Part shown: positions 1 through 5,278 of the stretch, piece after piece
Numbering within the stretch: position 1 is the first letter of the stretch
Layout: each line of letters begins with the position of its first letter
Assembly (NCBI GenBank): GCA_900550635.1
Contig: URSZ01000140.1
Span: 1-5,278 of the forward strand
Origin: an uncultured Prevotella sp.
GTDB lineage: Bacteria; Bacteroidota; Bacteroidia; Bacteroidales; Bacteroidaceae
DNA length: 5,278 nucleotides
Direction of reading: 5' to 3'
Notes under the pieces: generated by a model
Database searches by the model: none
Told to the model about the DNA's origin: nothing
Seen by the model: only the letters and a program-made list of their open reading frames with translations
Position numbers and translations under genes: made by a program

Positions 1-289
1 CGGCGTATGCTTTCGTGTCAAAGGCAGCAACGTGCAGCCCGACGTTTAATTCGTCGCAAAGCCTGCGCACGAATGCCTCGTCGCGTTCAGATTCTTCGCC
101 GCGCAAATGGAAATTACAATGAGCCGCCTCGCATTGGTAGCCGAGCGAAAGCATTACTCTCAAAAGAGCCACCGAATCAGCTCCGCCGCTCAAGGCTATA
201 AGCACGGGAGTGTCTTTGCCCGGCAGGGAATGGCGGGTTATCGTTCTCGAAACTTTCTCTTTAAAGTCCATTTCTTTGGTAAATTTCAT
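1..289 (-). CDS. tilS: tRNA(Ile)-lysidine synthetase TilS, N-terminal part (truncated by window edge)
   Basis: Ninety-six N-terminal codons of TilS, the cytoplasmic enzyme that uses ATP and lysine to convert the wobble cytidine (C34) of the CAU-anticodon isoleucine tRNA to lysidine, so that it reads AUA. The PP-loop ATP-pyrophosphatase signature is visible as SGGADS at residues 34-39, preceded by the hydrophobic strand VLIAL. The block AHCNFHLRGEESERDEAFV (about 56-74) is typical of the family and follows the second strand of the fold. An in-frame TAA at 290-292 directly precedes the ATG at 289, so translation starts there or at the second in-frame ATG at 271, which would lose six residues. 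The gene begins 31 bases after the rarA stop with no terminator between, so the two are probably co-transcribed. The rest, usually over 300 further residues, lies outside the window. Family assignment is firm. Confidence 0.93.
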   Translation of the reverse strand, partial: MKFTKEMDFKEKVSRTITRHSLPGKDTPVLIALSGGADSVALLRVMLSLGYQCEAAHCNFHLRGEESERDEAFVRRLCDELNVGLHVAAFDTKAYA

Positions 290-320
290 TTACGGCACGG
301 GCGGCTGCTTTTGCCGGCGT

Positions 321-1601
321 TTATGATTTTGGCGGATATTTGCGGTTCCAGATTCTTTCCATGCGTTCTTTCATCCGGCTTTCCGAAGGATTGTCCTGAG
401 GCGTCCAGAACACGGTGTTTTTAATCTCGTCGGGAAGGTATTGCTGGTTTACAAAGTTTCCTTCGTAGTCGTGCGCGTATTTATATCCTTTTGAGTAGCC
501 GAGCTTTTTCATTAGGTCGGTGGGTGCGTTCCTCAAATGCAACGGAACAGGCAGGTTGCCGCTTTGCCTTACTTTTTCCAGGGCTGCTCCAATGCCCATG
601 TATCCCGAGTTGCTTTTGGGCGAGGTTGCAAGGTACACTGTAGCTTCGGCCAGCGGTATTCTCCCTTCGGGCCAGCCTATTTTCATGACGGCGTCGAATG
701 CGGCATTGGCCAGGAGCAGCGCGTTTGGATTTGCCAGTCCTATGTCTTCGCTTGCCGAAATGATTAACCTGCGCGCAATGAAAGCCGGGTCTTCGCCGCC
801 TTCAATCATGCGTGCCAGCCAGTACAGGGCGGCGTCGGGGTCGCTGCCCCGTATGCTTTTTATAAAGGCAGATATTATGTCGTAGTGCATTTCGCCGTTC
901 TTGTCGTAGGCGGCAGGGTTTTGCTGCAGGCGTTCTTCAACCTTGCTGTCGGTAATGACAATCTTTCCTTCGAGCTCGGCACTGACGAGCAATTCCAGAA
1001 TGTTGAGGAATTTGCGTGCGTCGCCGCCGCTGTAGCGCAGCATTGCGGCAGTTTCGCGCACTTCGATGTCGCGCTCGCACAGTTCGCTGTCTTCGTGGAG
1101 CACGCGGTCGAGCAGTCGCAGCAGGTCGTCGTCGTTCAGCGGGTTGAGCACATATACCTGGCAGCGCGAAAGCAAAGGGCGGATAACTTCGAACGACGGG
1201 TTTTCGGTTGTCGCTCCGATAAGGGTTACCGTGCCGTTCTCCACGGCTCCGAGCAGGGAGTCCTGCTGCGATTTCGAGAAGCGGTGTATTTCGTCGATGA
1301 AAAGGATGGGGCTTGCCGTGTTGAAAAAGCTCTCCCGCCCTGCGCGCTCGATTACTTCGCGCACGTCTTTAACCCCGCTTGTAACGGCACTCAGGGTGTA
1401 AAACGGCACTTCCAGCTTGCGCGCTATTATCTTTGCAAGCGTTGTCTTGCCTACTCCGGGAGGGCCCCACAGGATGAAAGAACTAATGCGGCCGCTTTCG
1501 AGCATGCGGCGCAGCACGCCGCCTTTGCCTACTAAATGTTCCTGGCCCACGTAGCTGTCGAGCGAAGTAGGGCGCATTCTCTCTGCCAAAGGAGTTTCCA
1601 T
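321..1601 (-). CDS. rarA: Replication-associated recombination protein A (RarA/MgsA family AAA+ ATPase)
   Basis: A 426-residue clamp-loader-like AAA+ ATPase that acts at stalled replication forks, close to the family's usual length (E. coli RarA is about 447). Visible motifs: the family opening PLAERMRPTSLDSYVGQEHL (4-23); Walker A GPPGVGKT (46-53, Lys52); Walker B ILFIDEIHR (99-107, Asp103 and Glu104); sensor 1 GATTENPSF (129-137); an SRC motif (145-147) carrying the probable arginine finger; and sensor 2 GGDARKFLN (192-200, Arg196). The C-terminal MgsA/RarA oligomerisation domain includes SAFIKSIRGSDPDAALYWLA (244-263) and YKYAHDYEG (373-381). All motifs are intact in one frame. The frame stays open upstream to 1733, but I take the ATG at 1601 because METPLAERMRP matches the family N-terminus. 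The 44 extra residues look like translated leader, and a promoter-like element lies inside them. tilS follows 31 bases downstream, suggesting a housekeeping operon. Confidence 0.95.
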   Translation of the reverse strand: METPLAERMRPTSLDSYVGQEHLVGKGGVLRRMLESGRISSFILWGPPGVGKTTLAKIIARKLEVPFYTLSAVTSGVKDVREVIERAGRESFFNTASPILFIDEIHRFSKSQQDSLLGAVENGTVTLIGATTENPSFEVIRPLLSRCQVYVLNPLNDDDLLRLLDRVLHEDSELCERDIEVRETAAMLRYSGGDARKFLNILELLVSAELEGKIVITDSKVEERLQQNPAAYDKNGEMHYDIISAFIKSIRGSDPDAALYWLARMIEGGEDPAFIARRLIISASEDIGLANPNALLLANAAFDAVMKIGWPEGRIPLAEATVYLATSPKSNSGYMGIGAALEKVRQSGNLPVPLHLRNAPTDLMKKLGYSKGYKYAHDYEGNFVNQQYLPDEIKNTVFWTPQDNPSESRMKERMERIWNRKYPPKS

Positions 1602-1618
1602 TGCGTTTTCGTTTACCG

Positions 1619-1626
1619 CAAAATTA
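1619..1626 (-). promoter_or_regulatory. Candidate -7 promoter element for rarA
   Basis: On the minus strand this reads TAATTTTG, a full match to the Bacteroides primary sigma factor -7 consensus TAnnTTTG, ending 17 bases before the rarA ATG. The partner -33 TTTG is not well placed: the nearest TTTG (1638-1641) is only 11 bases away, whereas about 19-21 is usual. The prediction therefore rests on the -7 box and the AT-rich context alone. If real, the 5' leader is very short and the in-frame extension upstream of 1601 cannot be coding. Confidence 0.4.
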
Positions 1627-1803
1627 CAATAAAAAAGCAAACCCAGCCTTTTAAAGCGAATATATCGCCAGGCTTGTGTCAGGTTTTCGCATACGAAGGC
1701 ATTATGCTGAGCGTGCAGGTAAACATAAAACACGCCGTGGGTAAGCCGGCACTTTTATGATACGGACAAAGGATGACGGTTTTCGAGGTAAAGTAAAACA
1801 GCG

Positions 1804-1822
1804 TCCGGTTTCCGGATTTTTT
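1804..1822 (+). terminator. Small hairpin plus T run, terminator-like on the plus strand
   Basis: TCCGG-TTT-CCGGA (1804-1816) forms a perfect five-base-pair GC-rich stem with a three-base loop, followed at once by six T (1817-1822). It has the form of a minimal intrinsic terminator for plus-strand transcription, yet no plus-strand gene lies to its left. Read on the minus strand, the hairpin is preceded by an A run and lacks a T tail, so it would not terminate the iron operon. It may block antisense transcription or be chance. Confidence 0.25.
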
Positions 1823-1841
1823 AACCCTTTAAAAAGAGGCT

Positions 1842-1885
1842 AAAAAATATGTCTGACATATTTTGAAATAGGTCAGACATATTTT
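1842..1885 (-). terminator. Probable intrinsic terminator of the xus operon (14-bp perfect inverted repeat)
   Basis: On the minus strand AAAATATGTCTGAC (1885-1872) is followed by a 14-base spacer and its exact reverse complement GTCAGACATATTTT (1857-1844), then two more T, giving a six-T run. This would fold as a 14-bp RNA hairpin with an A-rich 5' foot and a U-rich 3' tail, about 57 bases after the xusC stop and before the rarA promoter, which is where the iron operon should end. The stem is AT-rich, with only four G-C pairs, so efficiency may be modest. The same bases also form two tandem palindromes, so an operator role is a real alternative. Confidence 0.5.
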
Positions 1886-1888
1886 GAA
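1844..1888. repeat. Two tandem palindromes sharing a GACATATTTTGAA direct repeat
   Basis: GACATATTTTGAA occurs at 1855-1867 and again at 1876-1888, exactly 21 bases (two helical turns) apart. Each copy is the right half of a palindrome with an odd central base. The first (1844-1864) has perfect 10-base arms around T1854. The second (1866-1884) has nine-base arms around A1875 with one mismatch (G1871/A1879). Same-face spacing is typical of paired repressor sites, but no regulator gene is present here and rarA starts about 240 bases away. These bases also form the 14-bp hairpin annotated as a probable terminator. Confidence 0.55.
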
Positions 1889-1941
1889 TTATGTGCCTTG
1901 TATTTTTTCTTTGCTCCCGTGCTGGGCGAGCGTGCCGGGAA

Positions 1942-3123
1942 TCAGTTTCCGCTTCCACGGCGCGGGAAACGCCGTTTTTCACGCCCGGTTTCCGTCTCCC
2001 GCCCTGGACGCACGACCTTTTCCCTTGTACGGCGCCTTTTCTTTTTCAGCCATAAGTAATACCCGCTGACGGGCAGGATTCCGCCGATTAAAGAGGCCAG
2101 GAAGTAAAGCACCTTTGTTGCCATTCCGCCCCAGGTGCCGGTGTGGAAAGAGTAAAGCCACCCTTTCATCTTCTGCGCCCTGGGGGTGTCGTCGTGAGAT
2201 GTTATGGAGGTGATTTCCCCGGTATGGGCGTCGAACAGTGCCGTGTCGCGGCTACGCATGTTCCCTGGCTTGTCGATAAGGGCTTTTCCTGTTGTCAGTG
2301 AAATGGAGGCATAGGAGGGATAGCGGGCCTTGAGCTCTGATAACACGTTGTCCCATATCGCATAATCGAATTCCGTATTTTTCCCCTGTTTATTCTTGTC
2401 ACGTTGTTGCGGGGCGGGGCTGGAGGAACGGGCGGCCGATACCCCGAACATCCCGTAAACGGCCGTGCGGTACCACTGGAACGACCACGTAAGCCCCGTA
2501 AGGGCCATGACAAGCAGGAAAATTGCGGCGTATATGCCCAGGGAGACGTGGCTGTCGTACCAGAAGCGCCGCCAACCTTTAGTGCACGATACGGCAAGGC
2601 GTGATTTTAATGCCTTGCCCGTGCGTGGAACCCATACCACTATACCGGTAATGAGGATTATGACCATTAACAGGGTAGTGACGCCAACGATAACTTTTCC
2701 CGCCGACTTCGCCCCTTTATAGGCCGGCGCGTCCATTAGCCACCGGTGGAGTTTGCGCATGGTCTGGAAAAACGTGAGGCTCTTGGCCCATCCGTTGACT
2801 TCCCCGGTATACGGGTTCACACTCAGCGAGCGTTTCCCGGTGCCTTTGAATGTGGCCATGCAGGCGGCGTCCCGTTTGGCCGGAAGTTGCAGCGACTGCA
2901 GCTCCAGCGAGTCTGTAACCTGACGGCGGATAGAGGCGGCTATGCTTGAAGGTGGCAGCGGGGCATTACCTTCCGTGTATTCTACTTTATAGATTTCAGG
3001 ATGGAGGCTTTCCGTTATTTCACGCTCGAAAACGAGGGCTGCCCCCGTGAGGCAGATAACTGTAATTATCAGCCCGGCGGGTAGGGACAGCCACAAGTGT
3101 ATTTTACGGAACGCTCTGTTCAT
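1942..3123 (-). CDS. xusC: PepSY-associated TM protein, probable inner-membrane ferric-siderophore reductase XusC
   Basis: A 393-residue PepSY_TM-family membrane protein. Four hydrophobic helices are visible at about 13-34, 143-165, 193-216 and 335-358, with two periplasmic PepSY-like segments between helices 1-2 (for example LSVNPYTGEVNGW, 100-112) and 3-4 (TALFDAHTGEITSI, 294-307). Histidines at or near helix ends, His9 (RKIHLWLSLPAG), His126 (KLHRWLM), His192 (DSHVSLG) and His327 (FHTGTWGG), fit the haem-binding positions of related siderophore reductases such as FoxB. In Bacteroides thetaiotaomicron the third gene of xusABC encodes such a protein, thought to release iron from imported siderophores at the inner membrane. 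It starts 20 bases after the xusB stop, so it is co-transcribed. The last 35 residues form a cytoplasmic, strongly basic tail rich in Arg and Lys. Family is firm; the reductase role and gene name rest on context. Confidence 0.88.
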   Translation of the reverse strand: MNRAFRKIHLWLSLPAGLIITVICLTGAALVFEREITESLHPEIYKVEYTEGNAPLPPSSIAASIRRQVTDSLELQSLQLPAKRDAACMATFKGTGKRSLSVNPYTGEVNGWAKSLTFFQTMRKLHRWLMDAPAYKGAKSAGKVIVGVTTLLMVIILITGIVVWVPRTGKALKSRLAVSCTKGWRRFWYDSHVSLGIYAAIFLLVMALTGLTWSFQWYRTAVYGMFGVSAARSSSPAPQQRDKNKQGKNTEFDYAIWDNVLSELKARYPSYASISLTTGKALIDKPGNMRSRDTALFDAHTGEITSITSHDDTPRAQKMKGWLYSFHTGTWGGMATKVLYFLASLIGGILPVSGYYLWLKKKRRRTREKVVRPGRETETGREKRRFPRRGSGN

Positions 3124-3143
3124 GGTGTGTATGGTGGAGAATT

Positions 3144-4510
3144 TTATTGTTGCTTTAACAGGCTTACGCCATGGATTGACTCAGTGTCGACCTCCGTGCC
3201 GCGTGTGGCTGTGCCGTCTTTGCTGATGGTGTAGAGGGCAGGCAGCCTGCTGTCGGTGGTCTCCACTTCAAATGTGATGGTGTTGCCGTCAGTGTCGGCT
3301 GCGTATGCGAGGGCGATGTCGTTTATTGTGTCCGCGTCGGGCAGGCCTGTGACGGGGGTGTATTGCTTGGTTTTTACGTCGAAGATTCCGAACGTCTTGT
3401 GCGACCCTTCTTCGAAACCTGCTTTTCCCGCTTGGGTATAGAGTTGCAGGCAGAACTTGTTGTCGCCTATGTAGAAGCATTTCCACATGTAATGGCCGGT
3501 TACGTCGGTAAGGTTCACGTAGTAGTCGTCGTCGATGGCCACCGGCTTGCCGCCCTCTATGTTGTTCCCGCTTATGCGCAGTACGGCCGACGGTACGTCG
3601 GGCGCTGTTTCCCCGGAGTTCTTTGTGCCTTGGCAGAACAGGTAAATCTCATCTCCCAACACCTCTATGCCCGTCTCTGTGCGCGAGCGCAGGTTGCCTT
3701 TTATCTGTCCGGCTTCCTCACCCGCGTGGTCTGCACTCTTGCGTACAATCATGTGCTGGTATTTCAGGTATTCTTTGTCGCTATCATAGGGGTCGAATTC
3801 ATATACGCCCAAATAGAGGTTGTTTGCCAAGTCAGTGCTGTAGGTTGCTTTGGCTTTGGCACCGGCAGTACCGTCTTGTACCAAATGTTTGGTATTGTAG
3901 GCCAGCAGAACATAGTTGCCGAACTCGGCTATGTCGCCCACGCCCCAGGTCTCGCCTTCCATTTTACTCTGCGGCTCCTTGGTCATGTCGTCGCAGTCGA
4001 TTATTCCGTCTACAACAGCCGCGCTGAAGCTGTTCAATTCAATGAATTTCACCCGCTCGTAATGGTTATAGTCGGTAGCTTGGTCGGACATGCCTATCAG
4101 ATAGTTCTTAAAGAAACCGCGGGCCTTCACGTCGCCGTCCAGGGCTACGCCGTTTCCGTGCTGGGTGAGTTTCCCATCTACCAGCTTCCATGCCTTCGTT
4201 ATGTAGTCTGATGAGGAACCTCCCTGCGACGGATAGTTCATGCCTATCAGAATCTTATTATTGTAATTTACGAAGTCGGGGTTGTTTCCGCTGAAGAAGA
4301 TACGTCCGTTCGGGTTTGCCGGGTCGAGCGTCCCGGTTGTCTGGTCGTCTGTCGTCTGCAAATAGGCGCCGTTGTTTTCTCCCGACCCGCTCATTACCAC
4401 GTATTGTTGGAGCTGCCGCCGCTGCCTGTTCCGCCGGGCTCGTCTTCGCTGCACGCACCCAGGGCACATGCGCACAAAGCTAAACTGAAAAGTTTGAGAT
4501 AGGTTTTCAT
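3144..4510 (-). pseudogene. xusB: DUF4374 surface lipoprotein XusB-like, interrupted by a single-base frameshift
   Basis: Siderophore-binding lipoprotein of the xus system, with the N-terminus and body in different frames. From the ATG at 4510, residues 1-36 form a lipoprotein signal: MKTYLK, a hydrophobic core, lipobox LGAC with Cys20, then SEDEP and a Gly/Ser-rich linker. The acidic SEDE after the cysteine resembles the Bacteroidota lipoprotein export signal for surface display. That frame ends at TAA 4396-4394. The body, open from before YVVMSGSGENNGAYL (4403) to the stop at 3144, is offset by one base. One missing base between 4406 and 4403 would join them as about 455 residues. The body has DUF4374 character: no membrane segment, many short beta-strand-like stretches and abundant Gly, Asp and Tyr, compatible with a beta-propeller. 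In B. thetaiotaomicron XusB binds ferric enterobactin-type siderophores. An ATG at 4475 would give an unlikely Arg-rich start without a signal. Real mutation and sequencing error cannot be separated here. Confidence 0.85.
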
Positions 4511-4512
4511 TT

Positions 4513-4540
4513 GCGTTTTGCGTTTTAAGTTTTACGTTTT
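4513..4540 (-). repeat. Four tandem heptamers in the xusB leader
   Basis: On the minus strand four consecutive seven-base units, AAAACGT, AAAACTT, AAAACGC and AAAACGC, lie just before the xusB ATG and fill most of the 44-base gap after xusA. Bacteroidota mostly initiate translation without a Shine-Dalgarno sequence, and A-rich leaders favour initiation, so this is probably the ribosome landing region. Tandem units can gain or lose copies by slippage, which would change leader length but not reading frame. Confidence 0.7.
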
Positions 4541-4554
4541 ATGTTATTTGTTTG

Positions 4555-5278
4555 CTATTTAGTGAAGTTATACCCGAATTTGACGGCAAAGGCCCGTCCC
4601 GGTTTCTGCATTTTGTAGTTGTCGTACAGGCGGGCGTTGAAGATATTGGTACATTCCGCAGATACGGTGAACTCCGACTTTTTCCCGAAATTGTAGCTCA
4701 CGAAAAGGTCGTGCGAGAATTGTGTAGGCACGTCAAGTTCGGGATTGTTGTAGGTGTTCCATTCGTAACTGAACTTCTGTATGTAGCTCATTATGTAATG
4801 AATGTCAAGCATGGAACCTTTCAAGAAGATATCGCGCAGCGTGATTCCGGCCTCTGCGTTGCCGTACATATAGGGAATGGCCGGAATACGTTCCTTGTAG
4901 TTTTTACTCTCCCGCTGCGTGCCCGCCACGTATCTGGTCATGCTCCGCATGTCGATATAGCTGAAATTTCCGCTGATGAAGAAAAGATCGGCGAACGCAT
5001 AGCGGATGCCGAAATCTCCGCCGAGGTTGCGGACTCCGCCGTCATTCTTCGAAGAGGCGCGTCCGTTGTCGTTGTTCGTGGTTCGCCGGATATAGTCGTC
5101 TATCTCGCGGTACTGGAAGGCTGCGTCTATCGTCAGGCGATGGTTGCCCGCGTCTATCGGGCTGGCTGTAACGCCGACGTTGATATTGTTGCTCGTTTCC
5201 GGCTTCAGGCTCGAATTTCCCCGTTCGATGTCGTCTCCCGTACCGAACAGTTCGCGGCTGGTGGGCAGGCGGAGCGCA
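4555..5278 (-). CDS. xusA: TonB-dependent outer-membrane receptor XusA-like, C-terminal part (truncated by window edge)
   Basis: The last 240 residues of a TonB-dependent transporter, open to the right edge of the window; signal peptide, TonB box, plug and most of the barrel are missing. The visible part is the C-terminal beta-barrel. It opens with LRLPTSRELFG, then ERGNSSLKPETSNNINVGV, the usual family block preceding the late barrel strands. It then alternates amphipathic strands and polar loops (DAAFQYREIDDYIRR, FFISGNFSYIDM), and closes with TNIFNARLYDNY, the conserved QKPGRAF turn and a final strand ending GYNFTK. Coding continues well upstream of the internal ATG at 4950, which is not a start. 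Followed after 44 bases by a DUF4374 lipoprotein and then a PepSY membrane protein, it matches the xusABC layout, so ferric catecholate siderophore import is the likely role. Receptor class is firm; substrate is inferred from the neighbours. Confidence 0.9.
   Translation of the reverse strand, partial: ALRLPTSRELFGTGDDIERGNSSLKPETSNNINVGVTASPIDAGNHRLTIDAAFQYREIDDYIRRTTNNDNGRASSKNDGGVRNLGGDFGIRYAFADLFFISGNFSYIDMRSMTRYVAGTQRESKNYKERIPAIPYMYGNAEAGITLRDIFLKGSMLDIHYIMSYIQKFSYEWNTYNNPELDVPTQFSHDLFVSYNFGKKSEFTVSAECTNIFNARLYDNYKMQKPGRAFAVKFGYNFTK

Larger units (their letters stand above)
1602..1941. other. Gene-free intergenic region between xusC 3' end and rarA
   Basis: This 340-base stretch separates the iron operon from the rarA-tilS pair. 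I see no convincing gene on either strand: the open frames entering it are the upstream extension of rarA (1602-1733) and a short plus-strand frame running antisense into the xusC 3' end. It contains, from right to left, a perfect 14-bp inverted repeat about 57 bases past the xusC stop, a small GC-rich hairpin with a T run on the plus strand, and the candidate rarA promoter. The part from about 1640 to 1800 shows nothing I can interpret. No tRNA cloverleaf or known riboswitch is recognisable. Confidence 0.7.

Noticed and set aside
885..1535. Plus-strand open frame (216 codons) antisense to rarA
   Set aside because: It covers the most conserved AAA+ motifs of rarA in reverse; the composition looks like reverse translation of that gene and not like a protein domain.
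1602..1733. N-terminal 44-codon extension of rarA
   Set aside because: RarA homologues begin near METPLAERMRP; the extension reads as non-protein-like leader and overlaps a promoter-like element.
1916..1939. Possible hairpin CCCG...CGGG just past the xusC stop
   Set aside because: The stem is broken by unequal internal bulges and neither strand has a following T run, so it does not support a terminator.
1884..2069. Short plus-strand frame overlapping the xusC 3' end
   Set aside because: It is antisense to the basic C-terminal tail of xusC, low-complexity, and has no recognisable domain.
2295..2597. Alternative minus- and plus-strand open frames inside xusC
   Set aside because: They lie wholly within the intact PepSY reading frame and show only arginine/proline-rich or repetitive composition typical of out-of-frame GC-rich sequence.
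3363..4211. Long plus-strand open frame (282 codons) antisense to xusB
   Set aside because: It mirrors the codon structure of a well-supported DUF4374 gene, has no family resemblance I recognise, and its start lies mid-gene with no promoter. It is a shadow frame.
4394..4475. ATG at 4475 as the true xusB start
   Set aside because: It would give an Arg-rich, signal-less N-terminus and ignore the near-perfect lipoprotein signal in the neighbouring frame from 4510, which is best explained by a one-base indel.
1..5278. Mobile elements, CRISPR arrays, tRNA or rRNA genes
   Set aside because: No regularly spaced repeats, transposase or integrase motifs, terminal inverted repeats with target duplications, or RNA gene folds could be recognised on either strand.

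Overview
The window looks like gut-type Bacteroidota, most likely Bacteroidales. The reasons are: a three-gene locus with the layout of the Bacteroides xenosiderophore utilization system (xusABC); a lipoprotein signal with acidic residues right after the lipid-anchored cysteine; a TAnnTTTG-type promoter element; and no Shine-Dalgarno sequences before the starts, with an A-rich leader before xusB. Genus cannot be decided from the sequence. Base composition is fairly GC-balanced and even across the genes, and I see no insertion sequence, phage gene, tRNA, rRNA or CRISPR array.

Every real gene lies on the minus strand, so the locus reads from right to left. At 5278-4555 is the C-terminal part of a TonB-dependent outer-membrane receptor (xusA), cut by the window edge. 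A 44-base A-rich gap with four heptamer repeats leads to a DUF4374-type lipoprotein (xusB, 4510-3144). Its signal peptide and its body lie in different frames, so one base is missing near 4404. Twenty bases later comes a four-helix PepSY membrane protein (xusC, 3123-1942). As known for this system, XusB captures ferric siderophores such as enterobactin outside the cell, XusA imports them using TonB, and XusC is thought to act as an inner-membrane ferric-siderophore reductase. With the sequence as given, the XusB step would be lost unless the frameshift is a sequencing error.

A 340-base gene-free stretch (1941-1602) follows. It holds a perfect 14-bp inverted repeat, which could be the terminator of the iron operon or a pair of operators, a small GC-rich hairpin, and a probable rarA promoter.

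The left third is housekeeping: rarA (AAA+ ATPase acting at stalled replication forks, 1601-321), then 31 bases later the start of tilS (tRNA-Ile lysidine synthetase), which runs off the left edge. These two probably share a transcript and have no evident functional link to the iron operon.
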